From: Curvibacter sp. GWA2_64_110
Lineage (GTDB): Bacteria > Pseudomonadota > Gammaproteobacteria > Burkholderiales > Burkholderiaceae_C
Assembly: GCA_001797315.1 (NCBI GenBank)
Contig: MGPC01000021.1
Span: 1-64,000 of the forward strand
DNA: 64,000 nucleotides
Reading direction: 5' to 3'
Below are positions 23,517 to 35,003 of the stretch, piece by piece; the first letter of the stretch is position 1, and each line of letters starts with the position of its first letter. The translations under genes and the position numbers were made by a program. The notes under the pieces were generated by a model. That model did not search any database and was not told the origin of the DNA. It worked only from the letters and a program-made list of their open reading frames with translations.

Positions 23517-24428
23517 TTACGCCTTGCCGAGCTTGGCCATGGCGCGTCCGACCTCGTGCGTACCCTGGGCCGATCCGTTGGGCGGCACGGTCTCGCCAGC
23601 GCGGTCGGTCACCTCGGCCAGCTGCTGCGCCAGGCGCGAGTCGGCATCCTGATCCAGCCCGATCCAGGCACCCTGCGTCATGGTGATGTAGGCGGCCTCG
23701 AAGCTGCCGGCACCGGCGCACAGCGTGGTGCGGGTCGGTGCATCGGCACTGGCCAGCACCAGCATGGCCGGTACCACAGCCTCCGGCTTGAGCGCCTGCA
23801 GCACCGCTTCGGGCATCAGGTCTTCGGTCATGCGCGTGGCGGCCGTCGGCGCCAGGCAGTTGACGCGGATGTCGTGCTTGGCGCCTTCGAGCGCCAGTGT
23901 CTGCATCAGGCCGACCAGTGCCAGTTTGGCCGCGCCGTAGTTGGATTGGCCGAAGTTGCCGTACAGGCCGGTGGAGGACGTCGTCATGACGATGCGGCCG
24001 TATTTCTGCTCGGTCATGATGGGCCACACCGCTTTCGTGCAGTGCACCGCGCCCATCAGGTGCACGTCGAGCACCAGGCGGAAGTCGGCCAGGTCCATCT
24101 TGGCAAAGGTCTTGTCGCGCAGGATGCCGGCGTTGTTGACCAGCACGTCGACGCGGCCCCAGGTGTCCATGGCCTGCTGCACCATGGCCTGCACGGCGGC
24201 GAAGTCGGTCACGGAGGCGGCGTTGGTCATGGCCTCGCCACCGGCAGCACGGATCTCGTCCACCACGGCCTGCGCGGCCGAGGCGGAGCCGCCCGAGCCG
24301 TCGCATGCGCCACCGAGGTCGTTGACCACCACCTTGGCGCCGCGTCTGGCCAATGCCAGCGCATGCTGTTTGCCCAGGCCGCCGCCGGCACCGGTCACGA
24401 TGGCCACGCGGCCCTTGAAATCGATCAT
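23517..24428 (-). CDS. SDR family oxidoreductase (MFE-2-like hydroxyacyl-CoA dehydrogenase type)
   Basis: 303 residues. NAD-binding TGAGGGLGKQHA (about 12-23), NNAG motif, catalytic Ser in TTSSTGLYG and Y-x3-K in NYGAAK. A KVVVNDLGG segment and about 100 C-terminal extra residues resemble the SDR part of peroxisomal-type multifunctional enzymes acting on 3-hydroxyacyl-CoA. Convergent with the phosphatase gene. Confidence 0.88.
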   Translation of the reverse strand: MIDFKGRVAIVTGAGGGLGKQHALALARRGAKVVVNDLGGACDGSGGSASAAQAVVDEIRAAGGEAMTNAASVTDFAAVQAMVQQAMDTWGRVDVLVNNAGILRDKTFAKMDLADFRLVLDVHLMGAVHCTKAVWPIMTEQKYGRIVMTTSSTGLYGNFGQSNYGAAKLALVGLMQTLALEGAKHDIRVNCLAPTAATRMTEDLMPEAVLQALKPEAVVPAMLVLASADAPTRTTLCAGAGSFEAAYITMTQGAWIGLDQDADSRLAQQLAEVTDRAGETVPPNGSAQGTHEVGRAMAKLGKA

Positions 24429-24520
24429 GCTGTCTCCTTGCAGTTTGTTAGCCTATGCTGTGAATCCTGCAAATCTTAATTCACCCTTTTTTCGAGACCG
24501 GTCACCTGTCTGACAGCGCC

Positions 24521-25390
24521 ATGGAACTGAACTCCGAAGTCGTCACCGCCCCGCCGCGCGCCGCCGCCACCGTGGTCATGCTGCGCGATGCGCCTGGAGG
24601 GCTGGAAGTGTTCCTGCTCAAACGCCACGGCAACTCGGACGTGCTGGGTGGCGCCTATGTCTTTCCCGGTGGCAAGGTGGATGCGGCCGATGCCGGCCTG
24701 GCCGGGCATCTCGATCAGTCGCCCGCCGAGCTGCACGCCGCTCTGGGTGAGACCGAGCTGGACCTGCCAACCGCCACGAGTTTCTACGTGGCAGCGCTGC
24801 GTGAAGCGTTCGAGGAGTCGGGAGTGCTGTTCGCAACCGAAGCTGACACCGCGCAGTTGCAGCAGGCCTCTGTGCTGCTGCGCCAGGGGCTGGCCTTCGA
24901 TGCCATGCTTGCGCAGCTGGCACTGCAACTGGACACACGCAGCGTGCTGCCCTGGTCGCGCTGGATCACGCCACGCATGCCGTCGGTCAGCAACAAGCGT
25001 TTTGACACGCGCTTCTTCGTGGCGGCGGTACCGCACGAACAAACGGCACGCCATGATGACTACGAGGCCACCGAAAGCGTGTGGCTGGCGCCACGCGCCG
25101 CACTGCAGCAGTACTGGGACGGCCGGATCGCGCTGGCACCGCCGCAGATCATGAGCCTGGCCCACCTGGCGCGGCACGCATCGGTCGCCGGCGTGCTGGC
25201 CGAGGCACGGCGCCGGCCACCGCCGGTGATCCTGCCCGAGCCTTTTGATGACGACGGCATGCGCGTGATCTGCTACCCCGGCGACGAGCGCCACCCGGTC
25301 TCTGAGCGCGCCCTGCCCGGCCCGACGCGCCTGCATTTTCGCAACAAGCGTTTCGAGCCGCATGGCGGCTTCGAGGGCTTGTTTGCCTAG
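24521..25390 (+). CDS. NUDIX hydrolase (NUDT7/8/19-like)
   Basis: 289 residues. Nudix box present in the expanded form of this subgroup: FPGGKVDAAD... then REAFEESGVLF, with the long insert between the two parts. Related enzymes hydrolyse CoA or acyl-CoA pyrophosphate bonds. The gene stop overlaps the dusC stop on the other strand by three bases. Confidence 0.87.
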   Translation: MELNSEVVTAPPRAAATVVMLRDAPGGLEVFLLKRHGNSDVLGGAYVFPGGKVDAADAGLAGHLDQSPAELHAALGETELDLPTATSFYVAALREAFEESGVLFATEADTAQLQQASVLLRQGLAFDAMLAQLALQLDTRSVLPWSRWITPRMPSVSNKRFDTRFFVAAVPHEQTARHDDYEATESVWLAPRAALQQYWDGRIALAPPQIMSLAHLARHASVAGVLAEARRRPPPVILPEPFDDDGMRVICYPGDERHPVSERALPGPTRLHFRNKRFEPHGGFEGLFA

Positions 25391-26343
25391 GGCCGCTGTG
25401 CCGCCAGCCAGGCCTCGATGTCGGCCGGGTTGTTGAGCGTCCGCAAGCTCATGTAGGCTGCCTGCGCCTCGGGGTAACTGCGGCGCAGATAGTTGAGCCA
25501 CTGCTTGAGGCGCCCGGCGCGGTGGCGCCGCTCGACACGGCCGCAAACCTGCCGCCAGAAATCGGCCAGCAGCGGCAGCAAGGTGGACCAGGCCACCGGC
25601 GGTGCGGTTGGCGCCCCGACGGCTGCACGAATGGCCAGTGCCAGCCCCGGGTCGGCCACCATGCCGCGACCCAGCATCAGGCTGTCGCAGCCGGTGACTT
25701 CGCGGCAACGCAGCGCGTCCTGCACGCTCCATATCTCGCCATTGGCCACCAGCGGCACGCTGACCCGGGCACGCAGGTCGGCGATGCGCTCCCAGTAGGC
25801 CGGCGGCCGGTAGCCGTGGGCCTTGGTGCGTGCGTGCACCACCAGCTCGCTGGCACCGCTGTCGGCAATGGCCTGGGCGCATTCCTCGGCACGGCTGTCG
25901 TCGTTGAAGCCCAGGCGCATCTTGGCCGACACCGGCACCTGTGCCGGCACGGCACGGCGCACCTGCGACACGATGCGCGAGATCAGTTCGGGTTCGTCCA
26001 GCAGCGCGGCTCCGCCGCCATGGCGGTTCACCACCTTGGCCGGGCAGCCGAAGTTCAGGTCCACGCCCGGCGCGCCGAGCGCAGCCAGGGCAGCCGCGTT
26101 GTCGGCCAGCACCGATGGATCGGAGCCGAGCAGCTGCGGCCGCACCGGCACACCCGCCAGCGTGCGCCCGCCGTTGCGCAACTCGGGCACGATGCGGGTG
26201 AAGACGCGGTCGGGCAGTAAGCGGTCGGTGACGCGGATGAACTCGGAGACGCAGCGGTCGACACCGCCGACACGCGTCAGGATGTCGCGCAGCACGCAGT
26301 CGAGCAGCCCCTCCATCGGGGCAAGAAGAATTTGCATGGGCAT
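25387..26343 (-). CDS. dusC: tRNA-dihydrouridine synthase
   Basis: 318 residues from ATG at 26343 (MPMQILLAPMEGLLD). FMN-dependent reduction of uridine to dihydrouridine in tRNA. Seen: APMEG at the N-terminus, LNFGCPAKVVNRHGGGAALL with the catalytic Cys, KMRLGFND, VHARTKAHGY (DusC-like), GEIWS, MLGRGMVADP. The HARTK.H.YRPPA.W pattern and length favour DusC over DusA/B. Confidence 0.92.
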   Translation of the reverse strand: MPMQILLAPMEGLLDCVLRDILTRVGGVDRCVSEFIRVTDRLLPDRVFTRIVPELRNGGRTLAGVPVRPQLLGSDPSVLADNAAALAALGAPGVDLNFGCPAKVVNRHGGGAALLDEPELISRIVSQVRRAVPAQVPVSAKMRLGFNDDSRAEECAQAIADSGASELVVHARTKAHGYRPPAYWERIADLRARVSVPLVANGEIWSVQDALRCREVTGCDSLMLGRGMVADPGLALAIRAAVGAPTAPPVAWSTLLPLLADFWRQVCGRVERRHRAGRLKQWLNYLRRSYPEAQAAYMSLRTLNNPADIEAWLAAQRP

Positions 26344-26472
26344 GAAAAGGGACTTCGGGCGAAATGCCACCCTGAAAGAGCCGGCCTATCCTACACGCCA
26401 GCCAGCCGTGCCGTGTACCAAGGCCGGCGACTCTGTTCTATGATCGTTGCACCTGTTTTTCTGGAGCCATTC

Positions 26473-27135
26473 ATGCGCTGCCGTCTTGCCCCCGCCCTGC
26501 TGTGTCTGGCCAGTTCCCTGGCAGTGGCCCAGGAGGCTCCTGCGCCGGCAAAACCGCCGCCACCGCGCTGGCGCCATGCCACCGCCGTGACCGTGGTCAT
26601 CGGTGCCGATGTCGCGCCGAGTTTCGAAGGACAGCTGCCCGTGGGCCGCCTCATCCTGCGCGTGCACGACCTGGGAGCCCTGGCCTTGCCGGTGCAAGGT
26701 GCCAGCGAATGCGTGATCGAAGCGGAAGCCACGGCCAACCTGTCATCAGAACGCGTCCTCATCCGCCCGCGCCTGCAGCGCTGCTTCGATGCCCAGGGCA
26801 AGGAGTTCCCGAGCCGAAACGTGAGCGGCTTTGCCGTGGACAAGGATGCGCACACTGGCATCAAGGGAACCATGACCTGGAGCGCGAATGCCAAGGAACT
26901 GCTGCTGCTCGGCGTGGGTTCGCAGGCCAGACCTGGCTACTTCTCGCGTCTGATGACGCGCACGCTGAGCCCGATGACGCTGGGGCTGAGCGACGAATAC
27001 CTCAACAAGGACGAGAGCAAACCGGGGCCGGACCCCGACACGGCGCGCGAGATCCGCGGCGTGGAAGCCCTGCTGCCGACCCTGACGCTGGAGCCGGGCC
27101 GCCAGTTCGACCTGGTGCTGAGCTCCCGCCCCTGA
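26473..27135 (+). CDS. Secreted TraB/VirB10-like domain protein (orphan)
   Basis: 220 residues from ATG 26473, signal peptide about 1-20 (ending AVAQ). The body strongly resembles the C-terminal beta-barrel of conjugative TraB/VirB10: ATANLSSERVLIRPRLQRCFDAQG, VSGFAVDKDAHTGIKGTM. Full TraB proteins have an N-terminal membrane helix, long coiled linker and 400+ residues; here only the barrel domain follows a signal peptide. No other conjugation or type IV secretion gene is in the window. Domain call is by eye. Confidence 0.55.
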   Translation: MRCRLAPALLCLASSLAVAQEAPAPAKPPPPRWRHATAVTVVIGADVAPSFEGQLPVGRLILRVHDLGALALPVQGASECVIEAEATANLSSERVLIRPRLQRCFDAQGKEFPSRNVSGFAVDKDAHTGIKGTMTWSANAKELLLLGVGSQARPGYFSRLMTRTLSPMTLGLSDEYLNKDESKPGPDPDTAREIRGVEALLPTLTLEPGRQFDLVLSSRP

Positions 27136-27159
27136 GCGCGGAACGCCCGAAGCCCGGCC

Positions 27160-27681
27160 TCAGGCGGTGGCGCGCTTGAGACGGATTTCTTCCAGGCGGA
27201 AGCCGCCTACCGGCACGGTCTTGGCCGAGGTCAGCTCGCGCTTGAAACCGGCCAGTTCGTGAAAGCGCAGCGCACGTTCGTTGCCCAGCGGCAGCCAGAC
27301 CGTGACCTGGGTGCAACCCTCTTCCTGCAGGCCGTCGCGCGCGGCGTCCCACAGCGCCAGGCCGGCACCGCTGTCCCAGTGCGAGGGCAGCACGTAGATA
27401 GCCCAGATTTCGCCCACCGTCGGCTTGGTGCCCTCGTCGCGCGAACGGTCATAGCCGACAAAACCGATGACCTTGCTGTTCTCGTCAACGGCCACCTGGA
27501 CCTGCGGCTCGCCGTACTCGATGGCCTCGCGCCAGAAGGCCAGGCGGGCATCGGCGCCCTGGGGTTTGAAAAATTCGGCCGGCACCAGATCGCGGTAGAT
27601 GGTCTCGCTGGTGTTGGCGTGGATGGTGGCAATGGCTTTGGCATCGCGCAGCGTGGCGGGACGGATGGTGTAACTGGACAT
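27160..27681 (-). CDS. GNAT family N-acetyltransferase
   Basis: 173 residues from ATG at 27681 (MSSYTIRPATLRDAKAIATIH). Typical GNAT layout: RPATLRDA start, VIGFVGYD strand, EIWAIYVLPSHWDSGAGLALW acetyl-CoA loop, VTVWLPLGNERALRFHELAGF C-terminus. Substrate unknown. Divergent from the hybrid kinase gene, 88 bases apart. Confidence 0.9.
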   Translation of the reverse strand: MSSYTIRPATLRDAKAIATIHANTSETIYRDLVPAEFFKPQGADARLAFWREAIEYGEPQVQVAVDENSKVIGFVGYDRSRDEGTKPTVGEIWAIYVLPSHWDSGAGLALWDAARDGLQEEGCTQVTVWLPLGNERALRFHELAGFKRELTSAKTVPVGGFRLEEIRLKRATA

Positions 27682-27769
27682 GAAAAGACGGACTCGTTCG
27701 AAAAACCGCGCGGCAGGCACGCCGCGAAAGCAAGCGGGCGATAATAGCGCACGCGATACCCCCACGCCC

Positions 27770-29822
<2,053 letters not shown>

Positions 29823-29836
<14 letters not shown>

Positions 29837-30479
29837 CGGCATTGAACTGGTTTACGCCGACGATGCCCTGCTGGTGCTGGACAAGCCGGCCGGCCTGCTC
29901 AGCGTGCCCGGCCGCGGCCCCGACAAACAGGACTGCCTGAGCGCGCGCGTGCAGCGCCACTTTGCCGACGCCCTCATCGTGCATCGGCTGGACATGGCAA
30001 CCTCCGGCCTGCTGCTGATGGCGCGCGGCGCGGCCCTGCAGCGCAGCTTGAGCATGGCCTTTGCCAGGCGCGAGGTGCACAAGCGCTATGTCGCCGTCGT
30101 CGACGGCCATGTCACGCCAGCGGCGCAAGGCTGGGGCGAAATCGATCAGCCCATCCTGCTGGACTGGCCGCGCCGCCCGCTGCACATCATCGATCCGGGC
30201 GGCAAACCCAGCCTGACGCGCTGGCGCGTGCTGGCGCATGGGCTCGATGCCGCCGGCCGGCCGCAGACCCGGCTGGAGCTGGAGCCGGTCACCGGCCGCT
30301 CGCACCAGTTGCGCGTGCATCTGCAGGCGCTGGGCCACGCCATCGTCGGCGATGCGCTCTATGCCAGCCCCGCGGTCCAGGCCCGTAGCGGCCGACTGCT
30401 GCTGCATGCCAGCGCCGTGACGCTGCAGCACCCGCTCAGCGGCCAGACGCTGCAGCTGAACAGCCCGCCGCCGTTCTGA
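29823..30479 (+). CDS. RluA-family pseudouridine synthase
   Basis: 218 residues from ATG 29823 (MPAPDGIELVYADDALLVLDKPAGLLSVPG). Catalytic motif HRLDMATSGLLLMA with the essential Asp; C-terminal GRSHQLRVHLQALGHAIVGD. Isomerises a uridine in rRNA or tRNA; length and lack of S4 domain suit RluA. Overlaps the kinase gene by 14 bases. Confidence 0.92.
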
Positions 30480-30488
30480 ATGGCTCCC

Positions 30489-30551
30489 AAATGCTATATA
30501 AACAATAGCTGCCAGCGCATATTCCATAAGGTAAAGAGCCGAATTTGATAC
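30489..30551. repeat. Intergenic repeat copy C
   Basis: AAATGCTATATAAACAATAGCT, GCATATTCCATAAGG and GAATTTGATAC, parallel to copies A and B. Directly precedes the ribosome site of the next SDR gene. Confidence 0.75.
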
Positions 30552-30568
30552 TTAACCCGGAGGCGATG

Positions 30569-31324
30569 ATGTCCCACACCCACCTCTACATCCTCACCGG
30601 CGCCTCACGTGGCATGGGGCTGGCAATCGCCCGGCAACTGCTGCAACCCGGCCACGCCCTGCTGTGCATCTCGCGCCAAACCAGCGACGACCTGGCCGCG
30701 CAGGCCCGGCAAGCGGACTGCCAACTGGAACAGTGGCCGCTGGACCTGGCACACAGCCGCGAGGCGGCCGCCATGCTGCGCCAGTGGCTGGGCCGCCCCG
30801 GCGCGCACTACGCCAGCGCCACGCTGATCAACAACGCCGGTATGATTCCGCGCGCCGCGCCGCTGGCCAACCTCGATGCCGATGAACTGGCCCAGGTGAT
30901 GCGCGTCGATCTGGAAGCGCCCTTGCTGCTGAGCGCGGCCTTTCTCGGCGCCACCGAAGACTGGCCCGTGCCGCGCCACGTGCTCAACATCTCCTCCGGA
31001 CTGGGTCGCCGGCCCATGGCCTCGCAAGCCGCCTACTGCGCCGCCAAGGCCGGCATGGACCATTTCACGCGCTGCCTGGCGCTGGAGGAGGCCCTCAAGC
31101 CGAACGGCGCCAGGATCTGTTCGCTCGCGCCCGGCGTGATCGACACCGACATGCAGGCGCAACTGCGCAGCGCCGACGCCGCAGCCTTTCCTGACCGCGC
31201 CCGCTTCGAGCAACTCAAGCACGGCGGCCAGCTCGACAGCCCCGAGACTGCTGCCCGCAAGGTGCTGTCCTACCTGAACCGCCCCGACTTCGGCAGCGAG
31301 CCCGTCGCCGATGTACGTGGCTAG
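30569..31324 (+). CDS. SDR family oxidoreductase (sepiapterin reductase-like)
   Basis: 251 residues from ATG 30569, with GGAGG at 30559-30563. The in-frame start at 30545 lies inside repeat C and was rejected. NAD(P)-binding TGASRGMG, NNAGMIP, catalytic Y-x3-K in AAYCAAK. The CLALEEAL and ALAPGVIDTDMQ segments resemble sepiapterin reductase/benzil reductase type SDRs. Substrate unknown. Confidence 0.88.
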   Translation: MSHTHLYILTGASRGMGLAIARQLLQPGHALLCISRQTSDDLAAQARQADCQLEQWPLDLAHSREAAAMLRQWLGRPGAHYASATLINNAGMIPRAAPLANLDADELAQVMRVDLEAPLLLSAAFLGATEDWPVPRHVLNISSGLGRRPMASQAAYCAAKAGMDHFTRCLALEEALKPNGARICSLAPGVIDTDMQAQLRSADAAAFPDRARFEQLKHGGQLDSPETAARKVLSYLNRPDFGSEPVADVRG

Positions 31325-31755
31325 CGCAGCGTGAGCACCGGAATGGCAGTGTGGGCCAGCACGCGCTGCGTCTGACTCCCGACGAAGATGCGCTCGATCA
31401 GCCCCATGCCGTGCGTCCCCATGACGATGAGGTCGGCATTGCACATCTGGGCCGCGTCCAGGATGGCGCGAAACACCGGCTTGTCGCGTTCCACAATGCG
31501 CTGGCAGGGCACGCCGGCGCCGCGCGCCACAGCCTCGGCCTGGTCCAGCCAGTAATTGGCCGCCTGCAGGCCATGCACCTCCTGCTGCGGCTCCGGCGGG
31601 CGGTAGCCGCTGCCCATGATGCCGGACGGAAAGCGCTCGATTGCCGTCATCACCGTGACTTCGGCCCCGAGCTGGGCCGCGAGTTCGATGCCGCGGGCCA
31701 CCGCCCGCATGGCAGCGTCCGATCCGTCGGTCGGCAACAGGATGCGCTTGAACAT
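31321..31755 (-). CDS. Universal stress protein, UspA family
   Basis: 144 residues. Opening MFKRILLPTDGSDAA and the ATP-binding motif G-x2-G-x9-G-S (GTHGMGLIERIFVGS) are intact, so an ATP-binding USP. Lies next to the YdcH and narXL genes in the low-oxygen block; ends by overlapping the SDR stop on the other strand by 4 bases. Confidence 0.92.
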   Translation of the reverse strand: MFKRILLPTDGSDAAMRAVARGIELAAQLGAEVTVMTAIERFPSGIMGSGYRPPEPQQEVHGLQAANYWLDQAEAVARGAGVPCQRIVERDKPVFRAILDAAQMCNADLIVMGTHGMGLIERIFVGSQTQRVLAHTAIPVLTLR

Positions 31756-31834
31756 GGTGATCTTCTGACCCTAACGCACAGGCAGATAGTGCAGATGCCG
31801 GACCCTCCTGCGCGACATGGCCCGGCACGACATG

Positions 31835-32074
31835 TCAGGCCGCGTGCAGCATCTGCACGATGTCGTCCTTCAACTTGAGGCGCTGCTTCTTGAGGTTCTC
31901 CAGCGCCTCGTCGGTCATGACAGCGCCGCCGGTCTCGACCTTGGCAATGGTGTGGTTAACCGTGTCGTAATCGCTGAACAGGCGCGCAAAATGATGGTTG
32001 GTCGTCTTCAGGGCATGGATCTTGTCTTTCAACTGAGGAAACTCGCTGGCGATGTCGTGCTTGAGCAAATCCAT
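31835..32074 (-). CDS. YdcH family protein (DUF465)
   Basis: 79 residues from ATG at 32074 with AGGAGAAC ribosome site. Helical hairpin HDIASEFPQLKDKIHALKTTNHHFARLFSDYDTVNHTIAKVE...LKKQRLKLKDDI matches DUF465/YdcH. Function unknown. An FNR-like dyad at 32130-32143 lies upstream with correct spacing to a TAGACT hexamer on this strand. Confidence 0.88.
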   Translation of the reverse strand: MDLLKHDIASEFPQLKDKIHALKTTNHHFARLFSDYDTVNHTIAKVETGGAVMTDEALENLKKQRLKLKDDIVQMLHAA

Positions 32075-32129
32075 TCTTGTTCTCCTGGTTCTGAATGACT
32101 CCAGTCTATGGGACTGGCGATCCAAAGTC

Positions 32130-32143
32130 ATGATCCAGATCAA
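32130..32143. promoter_or_regulatory. FNR-type dyad between ydcH and narX
   Basis: ATGATCCAGATCAA, one mismatch to TTGAT-N4-ATCAA. Centre is 31 bp from TAGACT (minus strand, 32103-32108), class II spacing toward ydcH. It could also influence narX on the plus strand. Confidence 0.6.
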
Positions 32144-32188
32144 TTTTTTACCGCTTGCCCGAGCCGCTGGCCGAGCCCCAGGGCTAAG

Positions 32189-34123
32189 ATGCCGGCCATG
32201 ACACGCCGCAAGCACTGGAGCCTGAGCGCCAAGCTGGCCCTGATCGGCACGCCCTTTCTGCTGCTGGCCCTGCTGGCCACGGCGGCCACGCTATGGGTGT
32301 CGTGGCAGCTTGACGGCGGCGCGGCGGCCGTCAACGAAGCCGGCCGCATGCGCATGCAGTCCTATCGCCTCTCGCTCTCGCTGGGCACCGGCGAGATGGA
32401 TGCCCTGCCGCAACAAGTGAGCGAGTTTGAGGACAGCCTGGCCGTACTGCGCCATGGCGATCCGGAACGTCCGCTGTTCGTGCCATGGGACGAGACAGTG
32501 CAGCGACGTTTTGCCGTCATCGAACAGGATTGGAAGCGTTTTCGCACACTGGCGGCCACGCCGGCACCGCCAGAGGAACTGCGCGAGCGCACGATTGCCT
32601 TCGTTGCGCACATCGACGCCTTCGTCAAAGGCATCGAGCACCACATCTCGCGCTGGACCGCCATCCTGCACCTGCTCCAGACCACCATGATGGCCATGGT
32701 CGTGCTTGGCGCGCTGGTGCTGCTGTATGCCGGCCACCTGTTTGTACTGGAGCCGGTAGGCCTGCTCAAGCAAGCCATTGAAAAGATCCAGGGCGGCGAC
32801 TTCGATGCCCGGGTCGACCAGCTCACGCGCGACGAATTCGGCACCCTGGCTGAAGGCTTCAACGGCATGGCCGAGCACCTGCAGTCGATGTACCGCAACC
32901 TGGAGGCCAAGGTGGCGGAAAAGACGGCTGCGCTGGAAGAAAAGCGCGAGCGGCTGGAAAGCCTTTACGAGGTCACGACGCTGGTAGCACGCGCGACCAC
33001 GCTGGATGAGCTGGCCCAGGGCTTTGCGCGCAGCATCCTGCGCATCGCCCATGCCGACGGCGTGGCGCTACGCTGGTCGGACCAGACCAACCAGCGCTAC
33101 CTGATGCTGGCCGCCAACGGGCTGCCAACCGAGATGCTGGAGGCCGAGCACTGCATCCACAAGGGCGACTGCGATTGCGGCAGTTCCGCGGAAACCACCA
33201 ACCTGCGCGTCATTCCGATCCACGCCCTGGGCGATCCCAAAGACCGGCTGTGCGGCAAGGCAGGTTTTGAAACCCTGGTCAATATTCCGGTCTGTCTGCA
33301 TGAGCGCCTGATGGGGGAAGTGGACCTGTTCTTCCACGCCAAGGTGTCGCCCTCGGACGCCGAGCGCTCGCTGTACGAGGCACTGGCCAGCCACCTCGCC
33401 AGTGCGATGGAGAACCTGCGCCTCAATGCCCTGGAAAAGGAAGCCGCCGTGGCGCAGGAACGCAACCTGCTGGCGCGCGAGTTGCACGATTCGATCGCGC
33501 AGTCGCTGGCCTTCCTCAAGATCCAGGTGCAGCTCATGCGCGACGCCCTGGCCAGTGGTAACCAGCAGACCATCGCACAGGTGCTGGAGGAGATCGACAC
33601 CGGCGTGCGCGAAAGCTATGGCGATGTGCGCGAACTGCTACTGCACTTCCGTACCCGCGCCAACACGGAAGACATCGAGCCAGCGCTGGCCACCACCTTG
33701 CGCAAATTCGAACATCAGAGCGGCTTGAAGACCCATTTGCAGATCCAGGGCCACGGCCTGCCGCTGTCGCCCGACCTGCAAATCCAGGTGCTGCACATTA
33801 TCCAGGAAGCCCTGTCGAACGTGCGCAAACACGCACGTGCCTCGCAGGTCTGGATCGACGTGCTGCAGCAACCCGAATGGCGCTTTGAGGTACGCGACAA
33901 TGGCATCGGTTTCGCCGGCGGCGACGGCCACCTCGACGAGACCCATGTCGGCCTGCGCATCATGCATGAACGAGCCGAACGCATCGACGCCCGGCTCGAT
34001 GTCATCTCCACCCCGGGACGCGGCACCTCCATCATTCTGACGCTGCCGGCCCAGCCGCCCGCCCAGCCCGCGCCCCAGAGCGCCTTGGCCTCGCCGCATG
34101 CCCCAGTCCTTGATCTGCATTGA
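32189..34123 (+). CDS. narX: Nitrate/nitrite sensor histidine kinase NarX-type
   Basis: 644 residues from ATG 32189 (AGGG 5 bases upstream; an ATG at 32198 is possible). TM1 near 17-38, then the nitrate-sensing P-box-like segment NEAGRMRMQSYRLSLSL typical of NarX/NarQ, TM2 near 168-190, HAMP, a GAF-like domain with Cys-rich HKGDCDCGSS, and HisKA_3 with the phosphorylated His in LARELHDSIAQSLAFLK. HATPase with NVRKHARA and DNGIGF. Periplasmic nitrate sensor; partner NarL is the next gene. Confidence 0.93.
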   Translation: MPAMTRRKHWSLSAKLALIGTPFLLLALLATAATLWVSWQLDGGAAAVNEAGRMRMQSYRLSLSLGTGEMDALPQQVSEFEDSLAVLRHGDPERPLFVPWDETVQRRFAVIEQDWKRFRTLAATPAPPEELRERTIAFVAHIDAFVKGIEHHISRWTAILHLLQTTMMAMVVLGALVLLYAGHLFVLEPVGLLKQAIEKIQGGDFDARVDQLTRDEFGTLAEGFNGMAEHLQSMYRNLEAKVAEKTAALEEKRERLESLYEVTTLVARATTLDELAQGFARSILRIAHADGVALRWSDQTNQRYLMLAANGLPTEMLEAEHCIHKGDCDCGSSAETTNLRVIPIHALGDPKDRLCGKAGFETLVNIPVCLHERLMGEVDLFFHAKVSPSDAERSLYEALASHLASAMENLRLNALEKEAAVAQERNLLARELHDSIAQSLAFLKIQVQLMRDALASGNQQTIAQVLEEIDTGVRESYGDVRELLLHFRTRANTEDIEPALATTLRKFEHQSGLKTHLQIQGHGLPLSPDLQIQVLHIIQEALSNVRKHARASQVWIDVLQQPEWRFEVRDNGIGFAGGDGHLDETHVGLRIMHERAERIDARLDVISTPGRGTSIILTLPAQPPAQPAPQSALASPHAPVLDLH

Positions 34124-34136
34124 CACCGCTCTGACC

Positions 34137-34847
34137 ATGCCCATCGCTTCGTCCGTTGCCCCGACTTCACCCGTGCGCATCCTGGTGGTGGATGATCACA
34201 CGCTGTTTCGCCGCGGCTTGACCGCCTTGCTCTCGCGCGAAGCACAATTCGAAGTCGTCGGTGATGCCGCCGACGCCGGCGAGGCCCTGCGCCGCGCCCA
34301 GGAGCTGCAGCCCGACCTGATCCTGCTCGACAACCACCTGCCCGGCGTGCGCGGCGTGGACGCCCTGCCTGCCCTGCGCGAAGCGGCACCCAGCGCCCGG
34401 GTGCTGATGCTGACCGTCAGCGAGGACGAGCAGGACCTGGCCGACGCGCTGAAGGCCGGCGCCGCCGGCTACCTGCTCAAGACCGTTGAGGGCGATGCGC
34501 TTGCTGCAGCAATCCACCGCGTCATGCGTGGCGAAAGCGTGGTCGCAGACGAGATGACCAGCAAGCTGGTGGCCGCCTTCAAAGGCGCCAGCAACGGCGG
34601 CGTTCCTACCCATTTGCCCACGGCAGCGGCCCCGGCTGCGGCCACCTCGTTGCTGAACAGCCTGTCGCCGCGCGAGCGCGACATCCTGCGTGGCATGGCG
34701 CGTGGCGCCAGCAACAAGGAGATTGGCCGCGAGTTGGGCATTGCCGAAACCACGGTCAAGATCCATGTACAGCACGTGCTGCGCAAGCTCGGCGTGAGTT
34801 CGCGCGTCCACGCCGCCGTGCTGGCAACCGAAAACGGGCTGACCTGA
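34137..34847 (+). CDS. narL: Nitrate response regulator NarL-type
   Basis: 236 residues from ATG 34137. Receiver domain with acidic pocket Asp19-Asp20, phosphoacceptor Asp65 (LILLDNHLPG), Thr in MLTVSED and Lys in GYLLKTVE. LuxR/NarL-type HTH at about 165-230 with LSPRERDILRGMARGASNKEIGRELGIAETTVKIHVQHVLRKL. Acts downstream of NarX to activate nitrate reductase genes; 13 bases after narX. Confidence 0.93.
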   Translation: MPIASSVAPTSPVRILVVDDHTLFRRGLTALLSREAQFEVVGDAADAGEALRRAQELQPDLILLDNHLPGVRGVDALPALREAAPSARVLMLTVSEDEQDLADALKAGAAGYLLKTVEGDALAAAIHRVMRGESVVADEMTSKLVAAFKGASNGGVPTHLPTAAAPAAATSLLNSLSPRERDILRGMARGASNKEIGRELGIAETTVKIHVQHVLRKLGVSSRVHAAVLATENGLT

Positions 34848-34870
34848 TCGGCCATGCCCCAGTCCATTGT

Positions 34871-34884
34871 TTGACCTGCATCAA
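34871..34884. promoter_or_regulatory. FNR-type dyad upstream of narK1
   Basis: TTGACCTGCATCAA; centre is 33 bp from CATAGT (34908-34913), a plausible -10. Class II activator position for the narK1-led nitrate operon. Confidence 0.7.
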
Positions 34885-35003
34885 ACAGGCAACGAATTCC
34901 AGCCTCGCATAGTTCTTTCGAACGATGCCGCCCCTGCCAGCGAAGGATGGCGCTCACAGCGCTTGATCCCTAGAGTCAGTCCATCCTTAAAAGGAGTTTG
35001 GAC

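Noticed and set aside
34848-35003. NarL heptamer sites (TACYYMT) upstream of narK1
   Set aside because: Read on both strands; no heptamer matching the consensus was found, so only the FNR dyad is reported.
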